Source: Tenodera sinensis
Taxonomy: Eukaryota; Arthropoda; Insecta; Mantodea; Mantidae
NCBI GenBank assembly: GCA_030765045.1
Contig: CM060962.1
Coordinates: forward strand, 147,608,525-147,672,524
DNA: 64,000 nt
Reading direction: 5' to 3'
Each line of letters begins with the position of its first letter. The stretch's first letter is position 1. Positions 11,501 through 22,991 of the stretch are shown in pieces. A model generated the notes under the pieces. The model ran no database searches. It was not told where the DNA came from and saw nothing but the letters and a program-made list of their open reading frames with translations. The translations under genes were made by a program, and so were the position numbers.

Positions 11501-12639
11501 GTGTCATTGTTTGGTTGTGAACCTCTTTCTCTGTATGGTGAGTCAACATTTTGTACATTACTCAAATAACTCTCATCTTGTACATTACTTACATCTAAAT
11601 CATCTTGTCTTTGTAATGCCTTCACAACATCATTTACATTAGCCAAACTTTCTTTCCCTTTTTTCATTTCTTCACAAATTGATTTTAAATCATTCTTTAT
11701 TTCTAAGTGGCTTTGTTTCATATCATTTATAGCATCCTGTTGTGAAAGCATCACATCATTCATTGTCTTAATTTTAGGAATTACAATTTGTTCTACAGTT
11801 TCATTAATAATGTCTTTCTTTACTACCTCAATCTCTTTCCTTAATTCCTCAGTTATTTCTGCTTTTACATTTGTTATCTTACAGTCTACACTTGTATTAC
11901 ATTCTGTTATTTCATCCCTACATCTAGCAATTTCTCCTTCTAACACAATTTTATTCTCTCTCATCTCTGATTCTATCTTTCCCATCCTATCTCCTACAAT
12001 TTCTATCCTAGCTTCTAAGGCTTCCTTTGTTTCATTTAAGTTTTTATGTACTAATTTTAAATTAGTTTCCATTACTTTCATATTTTCTTTACACTCCTGT
12101 CTTCCTAATTCTATTTTCTGTTCTAGGTTCTGTCTACCTAATTCCATTTGCTGTTCTAAGTTCTGTCTACCTAATTCCATTTTCTGTTCTAAGTTCTGTC
12201 TACCTAATTCCATTTTCTGTTCTAAGTTCTGTCTACCTAATTCCATTTTCTGTTCTAAGTCTTTTCTCACTTCCTCCATTTTCTGACCTATCTCTTTTTT
12301 ATTATTTTCCAAGTCCTCTCTCACTCCCTCTATTTTTTCACCTAAACTTTGTTCTATGTCCTGTTTTAATTCTGCATTATTTTGCTCCATTTTCTGACCT
12401 AATTCTACCTTGTTTTGTTCCAGTTTCTGTTCTAGTCTTTCAAACATCATCATCATTAACCTTTGGTCTTTGCTTATTTCCGCCTGTTCCTCACTCTCTA
12501 ATCCTATCTGATAACTAAGCCTATCTGCCCCTTCCCCCACTCCTGTTTCTATCTCTTTTCGCGACATTTTAATTCCTTTATCCAATTCACTTAATGTTGA
12601 AAGTCCCAATATTTTTCCACTTCTCAAAAACATGTACAA
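8587..12639 (-). CDS. Gag-Pol polyprotein lacking nucleocapsid and protease
   Basis: An unbroken 1350-residue frame. Residues about 45-360 are strongly coiled-coil, including five near-identical 11-residue repeats (LGRQNLEQKME) at about 128-180. A Ty3-type capsid follows at about 390-570 (TPPTFDEEKGDDPKLF). The frame then passes directly to reverse transcriptase at about 585 (FTSLDLTASFWQIPL, motif A Asp; YVDDFLIYS near 650), RNase H (YTDASAHSYGAIL near 800) and integrase with an HH-CC zinc finger (about 1015-1058) and D, D, E at about 1080, 1143 and 1175 (VCIDEHG, SDNATMH, NPTERIM). There is no CCHC knuckle, no D-T/S-G protease and no N-terminal RT fingers; the SEGGQHF junction near 583 marks an in-frame loss. 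The real start may be Met-25 (MSRKEIE). Confidence 0.88.
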   Translation of the reverse strand: MYMFLRSGKILGLSTLSELDKGIKMSRKEIETGVGEGADRLSYQIGLESEEQAEISKDQRLMMMMFERLEQKLEQNKVELGQKMEQNNAELKQDIEQSLGEKIEGVREDLENNKKEIGQKMEEVRKDLEQKMELGRQNLEQKMELGRQNLEQKMELGRQNLEQQMELGRQNLEQKIELGRQECKENMKVMETNLKLVHKNLNETKEALEARIEIVGDRMGKIESEMRENKIVLEGEIARCRDEITECNTSVDCKITNVKAEITEELRKEIEVVKKDIINETVEQIVIPKIKTMNDVMLSQQDAINDMKQSHLEIKNDLKSICEEMKKGKESLANVNDVVKALQRQDDLDVSNVQDESYLSNVQNVDSPYRERGSQPNNDTTHNTCYTNSILHEITPPTFDEEKGDDPKLFVKEMEEYFKVKRIPNELRMMIVKKSLKNKALEWLRLTLAGHESYSSFRNLFLSRYLGPAKQNQTRVELATGRYDPTKGLSLVDYFMKVANKGKLLDPNLSEAELIASITRHFPDTVRTGLIVARPVDFADMIELLTAFETQNGRPNEHRHRNGHPNSPILNRNTTTNNQSEGGQHFTSLDLTASFWQIPLHPDVRKYTCFLHKGKVYHFLKCAFGLSTSSSALLRALDKVFGDTIETFVTQYVDDFLIYSKNPESHLHHIDYVLSRFQESNLTLNLEKCEFFVKEAEFLGHIITPDGIQPNPERVKAIEHIPPPRNLKQLRRFLGILQYQSKFVVNYAKELVPLRALLKKDTKWEWNAEHQVAFENIKELFKHSILLERPDPNSPFLVYTDASAHSYGAILAQEDADGNKHVIATASRFLNKIEANACITELEIGAIHFALQKFRQYIYLYKIIIYTDHVSLSFIQKCKLTNSKISRYIHEIMSHDIEVKHIPGKENIFSDLLSRLRSESHIPETIYNPHHEIKIMQINSKESNEILQDFKNIAKLQQEDPELKRLFDKAPDIIPRLDAKIGKFRNILFKLHGRDVRKWKMMVPNSLQDRVILAFHHSMLHSGTERTMLAIEEVLYIKHLGKKVRKLISSCDLCQKAKPINVKYDVIPQSIVRNEKNALVCIDEHGELPRGKDGNRYIFVMFDVFTKFTKIYPIKNIKSRTCLDKIVKDYIPKYGRIKCILSDNATMHKSKLFQNTLETLGIKLYYSSAYYPQGNPTERIMRDISIYFRLLCHRDHTSWTEKCGYIEEVINHSVNPTTKFAPIELMTNTKPKKLAIDIDTTMAAQRELSEKEKRQLAFRRLQQKAEKGRNKVKRFVRKWSPQIGEKVLLKSHKASKASEKRSGKMELLYTGPLVITKQLGDHTYELQNTNGKLVGRYHKNKLKPYKERTK

Positions 12640-12893
12640 TGGAAATAAAATGTATGTAAAAACAAAAAATTTTGATCCTACTTTCTTTTCTGTTGGTTCT
12701 TCGTCCAGTTATTTACGTCTCCTGGGTAGTTGGCTTCGCTAGATGATCTCCGGTGTTTTTCCCACGTTGATTCTCCGTGTATCGATGTTTTGTTGATATC
12801 AGTCGATGGTCTAATGGCGTCTTTCTCCTGCGCGATGGGATGGCGTCATTCGATGTTAACACTTCGTAATTTTGCATTCCATTCTAAATTCGC

Positions 12894-12913
12894 GCTCCAC
12901 GTTGGGCAAGCCA
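12894..12913 (-). other. Primer-binding site of gypsy element
   Basis: Read on the minus strand, TGGCTTGCCCAACGTGGAGC starts immediately after the 5' LTR. The initial TGG pairs with the CCA end of a tRNA and the rest resembles insect gypsy primer sites. I do not assign the tRNA. Confidence 0.65.
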
Positions 12914-13468
12914 TTTTGGTACGGTTTTTATAATATTTTTACGTAGCAGCAGGAATATAGCAGCAGGAATAATGTTTTTACTGAAAGATGGAAAGTTTGA
13001 TTGATATCTGACGCTACTCTTATCTTCAGGGTCGATGGTCACAGAATGGAATGCATGAATCAACGTTCCTTTTATCACAACATATTTATTCGTAAATTTA
13101 CATTTTAGCACTATGTTCATTAGTTAACAACTTTCAAAATTCGATAGAATCTACACTGTTTAAAAGTTTGGGTGTAATTTACATGTTCACACGCTATCAG
13201 CAAAAATATACATCCTTTCACCTTGAGCTCACAGACGCTAATGATAAAAGAGTCCCTAGCGTCTCTATGATGCAACACCGCCATTCTTATGTATTCATCC
13301 GCGCAACAGTTCTCATTGGTTGAACTCAAAGTGACGAGAAGACATTGGATCTTGAATATTAAAAAGAAATAAGCCCCTGATACACCCAAATTAAAAGAAT
13401 TAGAAATTTACACACTCTTACAAAAATATTTACATGAACAATTTTCTATTGATCAATATTCTGTCTCA
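12914..13468 (-). repeat. 5' LTR of gypsy element
   Basis: Carries the promoter for the minus-strand element by position. Differs from the 3' LTR at two internal transitions (gcgcaac versus gtgcaac, and aagccc versus aagtcc) and at the end next to the primer site. Confidence 0.9.
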
Positions 13469-13757
13469 GTGTAATGAATATCTATGCGCTGTATTCAATT
13501 AGACGTCCTTCAGCAATATAATCCAATGTCGTTAGATTGCAGACAAACTTTCTTTACTTTCCACAGCACGAATATGCATCTGTCTACATCGATGCATGAT
13601 TCATTAGTACTCTGTTGGGGTAATTGTTTACTTCTCCTAGTTACGAGCATAGCTTATTGGTTACCTGTTGTTATCAATTTCATCGTGGCGATCATAAGGG
13701 GTTATGATCAATGCTTTGGGCATATTTCCTTTCGATTTGAATAACCTCAGGACATAA
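13469..13757. other. Spacer between gypsy LTR and CR1-like LINE
   Basis: No recognisable gene. May be a decayed 5' portion of the adjacent LINE or older flanking DNA. Confidence 0.4.
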
Positions 13758-16210
13758 GCTGAGAAATATAATTTTGATAATTACATATATGAGATTTACA
13801 GATATTATGTGGAACTGTTAGCACTATCACAAATATTAAATGATATAGACACAGATATATGCATTATAACTGAGCATGGTGCAAAGAGTGAGGAAATTTG
13901 TAACATCGAGAATTATATTGTAACTTCCAAATTTTTTAGATCTCAATGTAAAAGTGGTGGGGTTATGATATACACAAAGCCGGAAATAAAGTTCACTGCA
14001 CTAAATCTAAATAATCTAAGCATACAGAAGGTTGTAGAAGCGTCAGCCATTAGAATTGCTACAAATATTGGAAATGTTACTGTATTTGGAGTATATCGCT
14101 CACCATCATCTCCCGTTAATGAATTTATAACACAACTGGAAATTATACTCCAGCAATATTCAAAGAGAGATGCTAAAGCTATCCTAGCGGGAGATCTTAA
14201 TATTAATTTAGACCCTAATGATAAATCATACAAAAGCCTAAAAGAGGTGTTTAATTCATATAATATAAAAGATTTAATACAAGAACCCACTAGAGTAACT
14301 GCTAGTACCTCATCTACCATAGACCATATTGCATCAAGTGTAACAGAAATATCTTCTGTCGTATTAGAAACTCATATTTCTGATCACTATACCCAATTAA
14401 CTACCTTTAATGTAGCTTACCATGGGCTAGACAGTAAGGAAAGAAGAATTGTGAGGGATTTAAGTAATGAAAATTTAAACAATTTAACAAATAGTTTAGC
14501 TGTAATAGATTGGGAAAGTGCATTAGAGTGTGGTAATGTAAATGATAAATGGAGTCAGTTCTATAATTTATTTAAATTGAATTTTGATGGTAAATGTCCA
14601 AAAATAAATGTGGATGTAAACAATATTGGAAGGAAAAGAGTAAAATTACCTTTAACAATGATGAAACTGAAAGAAAAAATGAAAGATATGTATATTTTGT
14701 ATAAAAGTTCATCACTTGAATACTACAAAAATAGATATAAAGCAGTTAGATGTGAGTATCTCAAGAATTTAAAAGCTGTTAAAATTGATGCATATAGAGA
14801 GAAGATGCAGAAGTCAAAAAATGTCAGCAAAACAGCTTGGGGTGTAATAAATGAAGATAGAAGATATACTGGTTTACATGAAAATATAAAATTAAACCTA
14901 AATGGGGATGTGGTTAATGATCGTGTTACTATAAGCCAAAAGTTTAACGACTATTTCATAAATATGCCCACACACCCGGCTAGTGGGGGAAATTATGTAA
15001 ATGTAAACACTACAAGCAATTCCTCCTCCTTTCTCGAACCAGTCACAGAAGATGAAATCATTAAGATAATAACTTACCAAATAAAAAGAGTAGTGGGTGG
15101 GATGAAATTAGCTCATTTTTATTAAAAAGATGTAAATGTATGTTTGCAAAACCATTAACTCATTTAATTAATTTCTCAATAGAACAGGGACAGTTTCCAG
15201 AAATGTTGAAATTAGGAATAATTAGGCCGATATTTAAAAGGGAGATGAATTAAGTATTGATAATTATAGACCTATAGCTTTAACATCTGAAATAGCCAAA
15301 TTGTTCGAAAGGATTTTGTTGTCAAGATTAGATAACTACTTGAGTAAATTTAATATATTACAGAACTTTCAACATGGATTTAGAAAAGGGAGATCCACTA
15401 TTTCAACTATTAATCAGTCCATACATGAAATAATGAGAAGGTCAGTACATTATTTTTTGATTTATCTAAGGCCTTTGATTCCGTCAACCATAATATTTTA
15501 ATTAGTAAATTGGAAAACTATGGCATAAGACCTTGGATTTAATTCATAGTTATCTGATTGGAAGAAAGCAGTTTACTGAAATATCGTACAAAAAAGAGAG
15601 ATACATACAAAAAGTAAAATCAGATTTGAAAAAGTGAAGTATGGTGTACCGCAAGGGACAGTGTTGGGGCCTTTACTGTTTATTATTTATATTAATGATA
15701 TTAAAAATCCCCTGAATACTTCAGTGATAACTTACGCAGATGATATCACAGCTGTATGTTGGAATAAAACGGTAGAAGGATTAAATACTACATTAAATAA
15801 TACCACTTCCTGGTTGTTATATTACTTTAAATCAATAAATCTACACTGCAACATGCAAAAAACTAAAATGATGCAATTCAATAAAAATGGTAGTAATATG
15901 ACACTAAAAGTAGATAGTAACAGTATTCTTGAAACAAAAACACACAAATTTTTAGGTCTTATTGTTGATAATAGGCTAACATGGGCTGAACATATATGGG
16001 GAAAATTAGTAAAACAGTATATCTACTTAGATACTTCAGCAATTACAGTGACGGTAATATATTGAAACTAATATACTATGGATGTTTCTATCCACACATA
16101 CTTTATGGGATTGAAATCTGGGGTGCTGCTGCAAAAACGCATATGAGGAGTATCGTTTCAAACCCCGAAAAGTCTGCAAATAATTTTACAGGAAAGCCGA
16201 AAATGTAATA
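13758..16210 (+). pseudogene. CR1-like LINE ORF2 (endonuclease + reverse transcriptase)
   Basis: The open stretch 13758-15125 encodes an apurinic-type endonuclease (IITEHG, VYRSPSSPVNEF, LAGDLNINL, STIDHIASS, ISDHYTQL) and a linker. Reverse transcriptase follows in several frames: LFERILLSRLDNYL and FQHGFRKGRSTIS near 15300-15410, a degenerate motif A near 15460, YGVPQGTVLGPLLF at 15637 and ITYADDIT near 15730 (catalytic YADD). It then decays after YPHILYGIEIWGAAAKTH near 16150. Frameshifts near 15120, 15240 and 15500-15630 disable it. No RNase H domain, which fits the CR1/L2 group. Intact versions nick DNA and reverse-transcribe their own mRNA at the nick. No ORF1 or 3' tail is attached, so the copy is truncated at both sides. 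Confidence 0.8.
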
Positions 16211-16599
16211 ACTCCTAAAGTAAACAATGCTTTAAAAATATATTATGTCGTTGTGATCTAAAAAATGAGCGTATAACATGGCAATGAGTGTCAAAAATCA
16301 CAGCCTTAATGCAAAGCTGTAATCGTGGGTTAAAATATGAAAAATTCTGGACTTACCTTGTTTTGCACCAAAGAAATGGACCGTTCTCCCATATAAACAA
16401 TGTTAATTTCAGTAAATTGCTTTATTGCAGATTTTTAACTCTTACATGCCATTGTAATTCACAACACATGTTTTCTGCTCTTAATGTGTTGTCTAGGACA
16501 CTGTAACTCTTTCGACTGTTTGAAACAATACAATTTTGAAACCAATTCAATGTAATAATTATGAATATTATATGATTTGAAACTTTCCTGGCGACAAAC
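16211..16599. other. Spacer without gene
   Basis: AT-rich sequence between the LINE fragment and the hairpin. Nothing recognised. Confidence 0.4.
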
Positions 16600-16702
16600 A
16601 TATTCAAGATGTTCTTGGGCTTCTAGCCAGGTGTAGTGATGCATAGCTATGATGGCTATGCATCACTACACCTGGCTAGAAGCCCGAGAACATCTTAAAT
16701 AT
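16600..16702. repeat. Near-perfect hairpin, 48-bp arms
   Basis: Bases 16600-16647 and 16655-16702 are reverse complements with about two mismatches, the inner 31 bp perfect (gggcttctagccaggtgtag outermost of that core), around a 7-base loop (tatgatg). No clear target duplication. Could be a miniature fold-back element or a local template-switch duplication. Confidence 0.9.
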
Positions 16703-16884
16703 TATGCATATTAGAAGCAGACATGTAGAAAATCCTGATTAATGATCATGTGTTCTGAATAGTAATGTGTTATAACACCACTATATTTGAGCAAACGTAA
16801 AGGAAAAACTTATTCCATTCTATGAATGCTCTTAGAACTTCTAACACTTGTGATTGGTAGTTATCAGGGTGAAACAAAACTAAT

Positions 16885-18260
16885 TTAATGATAAACTTTG
16901 TGACAGTGCTCAAATTGAATTAAAACCACGTTCTTCTTCCAATCACAGTCTTCATTCTCGTTTCCCTCTTCCATTTGTTGTGCATCATCTTTGTGCTGAA
17001 TTAACCTTGTATAAAATTTTAGCTCATTATTGCCGTACCAATCTTCACCGCAACGTTGTTTTAAAAGCTTGTGCAAATTGTTCTTTTTTCTAATTTGATG
17101 GGCTGTTCCAAAGGTAGAACTGGGGGCTCTGCTAGTTGTTCGACTGCTATTCCTCGTTTAAGCATGGAGACAAATTTCTTGGATTCATTATTCAGTCTAT
17201 ACGACATTTCCATTTTCAGAGAAACGTAAAATGTATTCCCCTTAAGTTTCTTTTTTAACGTGACCCTTTTCATTTCCTTTATACCATCTGGCTGTTTTAA
17301 ATAATTGGAAAGCTCTTAAAGTCATGCACATACTAATCCTTGCCCAGTTAGCGAGCAGTAAAAACCTTAGAATATGTTTCAACATACTTCTCTGGAGTTA
17401 ATATCTCTGACTGTTTTCTAAGATCCTTTTCCAAAACTCCAAACACGTGGTCCACAGGTAAGAAAGAATGGCCTCTCACGGGAAATATGCATATTTCCTT
17501 CAGATAATCTGGAGACTTTTTCAAAAGGCACCAATAGAGTGCATGGACCACGTGCACATTTCTATTTTGGGCAGCACAGCCATCAGAGAAGAGCCTTAAT
17601 TTGGGTACACCATCCTCAAATTGCTGTTTGCTTAGAAAATTTGTTAACGCAGAAGCAACTTCAATAGCTCCACGACCTGCTTGATTTTCAGACCAGCAAT
17701 AAAATGCTGGTGATTTATTCTCTATATCTGTGATGCACAGAGCATAGAATGATAGTTGGCGAGCATAATAAGCTTCACCTATTACAAGCTTAGGCAATGG
17801 TTGCACCTGCTGCAAATCTAAGCATAAGGACATGGTAGCTGAGTCTTTGTCTCTCATCATTTTGTGGAATGCCTTTATGTGCAGGGAGTTCAGCTTGTAA
17901 CTCGTTCTTTCTATGGGAGTTTTCCATGACTTGCAGTTCATGTTTTGTCCTACTGAAATAACTGCAAACATGTACAGCTGGTTCACCAAAACCCAAGTTA
18001 AATTTATTAGAAAAAAATAGTGTGGAAAAGCCACTTCTTTACTTTTAGTGATTCAGCCACACTAACATTGTAGATGTTGAATAACTTGTTCACATTTAAC
18101 TCTGAAGGAAGGTAGAGTTGCTTGCTTTTTTGTCTTGAATATTGACTGTCTCTAGCTTTTAGCTTGGATAAAAAACTAATTACCGATTCCTTCTTTTGGG
18201 CATATTATTTGGCTTTTCGGTACCTCCACTTCTTTCCATTATTGTTTTACCTGCTATTAG
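16885..18260 (-). pseudogene. DUF7869-type transposon-related gene, frameshifted
   Basis: Read from right to left, several frames join into one recognisable protein. ESVISFLSKLKARDSQYSR and PSELNVNKLFNIYN (about 18180-18060) lead into FNLGFGEPAVHVCS (about 17990). The long stretch 17960-17348 carries DLQQVQPLPKLVIGEAYYARQ, FYCWSENQAGRGAIEVAS, LRLFSDGCAAQNRN and FPVRGHSFLPVDHVFG. A C-terminal piece (KLLKQRCGEDWYGNNELKFY) is near 17060. This matches the DUF7869 family found in many insect and cnidarian genomes in transposon-like genes, whose FSDGC block looks like an RNase-H-fold catalytic core. Frame changes near 17990-17940 and stops near 17345 make it a pseudogene. I saw no TIRs or target duplications. 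Confidence 0.65.
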
Positions 18261-19149
18261 AGAAGTTGCTATGTTGTTTACTCTTGTTGTGCCAATGCTA
18301 AAGAGAACTTAGATCAAAGCTGAATAGTTTCATTGTTGACTCTAGCTAGATATTTAATAACGACTGCGTTAATCTTTTCTGATTTTCTTGATGTGCACCT
18401 TTTGTGAGATGATACAGACATTATTGATGCCAGAAGCCTGTCTTGTGATTTGTTCCTGTAGTTATACACTAATTTTCTTGCTCTGATGAGATGATAGGCA
18501 GGAATGATACAGCATTTAAATCTATGTGTGTGCACATGGAGACTCGAACTCCAGCATGTTAGAATACCTGAAACACACCAACGAATGATGTGGTAAGAAC
18601 CATACTAACCGCAACATGGTTCTGAATATATTCCTGTAAAACTATTTTCGCTAAATAATACTGATAATTATTCTTCTTATAAAGTTTAAATAATATTTAC
18701 CTTTCTTCTTGTTCCCTTTTCCTTTTTCTCATACTCTATTGCCTCCTTCTGGAACATACAGAACACTTACAACTACGCTTTCTTCCATGTTCATAGATAC
18801 AACTACACAAACTGCTTACGGAGCTCACAATAATAGCAAGACTCTGTAGGCAGTGCATTCTGGTCAAACAATGAGATAGAATGAGAAACAGATGTTTTTG
18901 TGATGCTCTGACAAAACAGGCAGGAATTCCTACGCACGAGCCCGGCAATGTGCGTAAGAAAGTGGACACTTCGCACTTTGATCCGGTCAAGGCACTGGAC
19001 ATAACGCATTTTGCACTGAAGCCACATTTTTGTTCTCGATTTTAAGGGGTTTAAAACATGCTTTGAAGCAAACAGGAGCATAAGCCCGATGCAGGGCACG
19101 CTAAAGTGTTGAAATTCGCTTCAAACTAATTTTCGATTGGGAGTGGACT
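18261..19149. other. Spacer, possible upstream part of DUF7869 element
   Basis: A minus-strand open frame (18535-18314, with SVSSHKRCTSRKSEKINAVV) could be an N-terminal remnant of the neighbouring DUF7869-like gene, but I cannot confirm it. The rest shows nothing recognisable. Confidence 0.35.
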
Positions 19150-19768
<619 letters not shown>

Positions 19769-20959
19769 GAACAACTTGGCATATTAAATACTGGTGTAAA
19801 TCCTTTCCCTACAATTCTTGTCACACACATGTGATGATTAGCATGCATGCACAGGAAAATGTATTAAAGGTCTTACAGGCTGTGCACCTGCCGGCCAAGT
19901 TTCATACATTATAACCTCACTGCACGTAATAAAGTTATTACCTAACCAAACATATAAGCTCTATAGAATTCTTTTGAAATATATCCAATTATCTGCAGCA
20001 AAATGAACGAAAAGGGCCTTACTAAACCAAATATTCCATAAAATAGCACTATGGCAAAACTGTAAGTCTTTCAGATCATGGGCCAGAATAAGGAATTAAC
20101 ATACTACAGGTATAACTTATAAAAAGTGGAAAGCTAACATTAACACTCACCATGAAGTGAAAATAACATGTTCAGGAGATATCACTGCGCACTCTTCACA
20201 AATTGCAATACACCCAGCAATAAGTCTTCATTATATGCCCTTAAGTAGCATTATTCAGAAATTAGCAAATGGATTTTATAAAAAAACAGTAGCAAAATTG
20301 AGCACAGACTAACAGAAAATTTTCTTGGTAGGGGCAAACATAAGTCATACTTACTATGACTGATTGCCAAACCACTCAAAAACTGAATACATCGCAGTGA
20401 CCAAACTGAAAGGAAAACCACTAAAAATTGCTGCAGAAAACACTGAATTAATACACTTCAAAAACTACATCTCAGTTCAACCTAAAAATTTACATAATTC
20501 AGGTCAAAATTCAGGAAATGAAAATATTTTGGTCACCTTAAACCACATCAAAAGTGTAACGTTTAACTGAATTAACACTTTAGTTAACCATCTGACTTGG
20601 AAACATCAGAAAAAGTGAAAGAAGACAAATTTTGTACACCACCTGTTCACAACCAACACTCAAATTTAATGATCAGAAACATTCCATACATACGCAATTA
20701 GTACCTAAAAATACTGGGGCAAGAAAACCAAGTACATTGAAGAAAAAATTTCAAATCAATTTTGGAAGCAATAACACCAAAACTTCACTCTTACCTAGTT
20801 ACCACTTTGAATTCCAAACTGTTATGCAGCAAACACATGATTCAAGCTATACACATCAAAAATACAAATAGCATATCAACAGACAGAAGTTTTAAAAGGA
20901 AACACTAACGCTGGGTTGCAAGACCAATCTACATCGCTATTGTACCATTAATGAACCCT
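19769..20959. other. AT-rich stretch without gene
   Basis: About 1.2 kb with no coding, RNA or transposon signal that I can support. Confidence 0.5.
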
Positions 20960-20971
20960 TTACACTATAGG

Positions 20972-21207
20972 GCCCGCCTCTGTAGCATGATGGTTAGCGT
21001 GTCTGCCTCATGTTCAAGTGGTCGCGAGTTCGAATCTCACTTAGGGTAAGTTATCCGGGTAAGGTTTTTTTCCAAGGTTTTTCCTTATCCTTAGAAGACG
21101 AATGTCGGGTAAATTACAGCTCCATGGACCTCAGGCTCATTTGAGCATCATTTCATTCACTCACCATCGAATATGACATCATGGAGGATGTTAACAAAAA
21201 AAAAAAA
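20972..21207 (+). mobile_element. tRNA-derived SINE with perfect 12-bp duplication
   Basis: The head has pol III boxes: A-box tgtagcatgatggttagcg and B-box gcgagttcgaatctc, followed by an unrelated body and an oligo-A tail. TTACACTATAGG flanks it exactly on both sides (20960-20971 and 21208-21219). The perfect duplication indicates a fairly recent LINE-mediated insertion. Confidence 0.92.
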
Positions 21208-21219
21208 TTACACTATAGG

Positions 21220-22309
21220 TCGAATCTCGGATCTATAGAGTTAGTGAATGACCACTATTATTGCTTTCATCGTATGGATTCCTCTTAATTTTTTCGTATA
21301 TAAGACGTCCTCAGATACAAGTAAATAAAAACTATTGCTGTATGCATTACTGTTGATTGATGTGTGTGTAGAATTATAATTTTATCCCAGAAAGTGTTGT
21401 ATTTCTTTCTGTTCTTCATTATAGAATCTTCGTCTGATGAAAAGGTAATATTCGGTGCATTTTCTTTAAGATTGCATATCTGCTGAAAATGCTGTTTCAT
21501 CAGAAATACTTATGTTAGCAAATCCTGGGTAGGTGCAAAGTTATTCTGAGTTAATAAAGTAGTGGTTTAAGAACATAATGTTGCCTTGTTAAAGTCATTG
21601 GAGCCACCCGCCGTCCCTTTTAAGCGACTTCACTTTTTCAGACATATACTTCTATAACTGTCACTACCATATCCTGATTAATTATTGTCAGTTACACTTG
21701 TATTATTACACGTTGTGCAATGAAGGAGTGTGTCAATATAATTCTACATATTCACAATAAGCGATGTGGAATGTTGATCCCAGACACAATTTGGACAGTG
21801 TTACTGCTTTTTTTCAAATATATACATCTATAACTACATATATAAGTATAACTACCATACCCCGAGGGCAAATTATTGTCAATTACATGTATTATTACAT
21901 GTTGTGCAATAATAGGTGCAATGTAATGCTTCATGTGCACAAAATGCAATGTGAAGTGTTTAAGCAAATACACAATCTTAACTTGCATTTCTACCAAGAT
22001 CAAGGAATTTTAGATAGAGCTCCAATCCTTTTCAGGAACATGACAATATAGAATTTAAAGTTAGATTTAGGTTCTCTTAACAAACATTCATGGATATCTT
22101 CAACGTGGTAGAGCTGCACATTGAAAAACTCACTGCATAATATATGGCTGTGTCGGCACAAAAATCAGCTGTTGGTTACACAGAACGCCAACCTTTTGTT
22201 GATTACCCTTGGTTATTGCACTGTAGGAGCCTTCCAGAGTGTGATAGCTCATATTCATGTTTACAAATGTACATTGTCGAATAATATATACTCTATGTAA
22301 ATGGCATGC
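21220..22309. other. AT-rich stretch with a diverged internal duplication
   Basis: No gene seen. Segments near 21640-21775 and 21815-21960 resemble each other (cttctataactgtcactaccat versus catctataac...actaccat, and attattacacgttgtgcaat versus attattacatgttgtgcaat), suggesting an old tandem duplication of about 170 bp. Confidence 0.55.
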
Positions 22310-22991
22310 CCAATTTGAACAGTGGTAAAGCAATAGCATATGCTGAAGATGTGTCTATAATTTTGTGGGATAAATTGAAAACAGTCAAGAAAATAACATT
22401 AAAAAAGAGACAAATTTATTGGTAGAATACTTTAAGAAAAATAATCCAGAGGTTAATATAGGCAAAAGTAAAGTATTACTATTTGAACTCAAAAACAGTG
22501 ATAAAATTATTCATTTGACTATCAGTGTAGATTTAACAGAGCAAGTAACAGCTATAAATTTTCTGGGTTTACACCTGAATAGTACCTTAAAATTCCATAG
22601 CCAGGTTATTTTATTGGTCTTGGATGAAAGATACAATATAACTAGAAGTGACTACCACAATTACAATATAAGAAATCTAGATGACTTCTATAGAATATCT
22701 ACAACAAAGAAAGCAGTTGAAAAGGATCCCTTTAGGATTGGTAGTATACTGCATAATAAGCTCCTCCTACAGTTAAAAAAAAATTAAAAAAGAATCAACT
22801 CAAAACAGCACTAAAAATACTTAATAGAAAGATGTTTATTTAGAATAGATGAATTGTGAAGGTGTACCTAGTGTTGTAATTTAATTGAGTTTTCTATATA
22901 ATAGTGTATATTTTATAACGAATGCTTGTTATATAAAATGTATTAGCTATTGACAAAGCTTGAAATATAATTATAAGAGGGCTACAATTGA

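Larger units (their letters stand above)
6612..13468 (-). mobile_element. Young Ty3/gypsy LTR retrotransposon, protease deleted
   Basis: Two 555-bp LTRs (6612-7166 and 12914-13468) flank 5.7 kb read on the minus strand. Comparing them base by base I see only two internal C/T differences plus a mismatch at one terminus, so the insertion is recent. In the element's orientation the order is 5' LTR, a primer-binding site starting TGGCTTGCCCAACGTGGAGC directly after it, one 1350-codon gag-pol frame, an AT-rich 3' untranslated region with a tandem array, a purine-rich stretch (aaaacaaggggcata) and the 3' LTR. No envelope frame is visible. I could not find matching target duplications (ttgcg on the left, gtgta on the right). 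Confidence 0.9.

Noticed and set aside
11810..12286. Plus-strand 158-codon frame with Cys/Phe repeats
   Set aside because: Antisense shadow of the repeated coiled-coil segment of the gypsy polyprotein.
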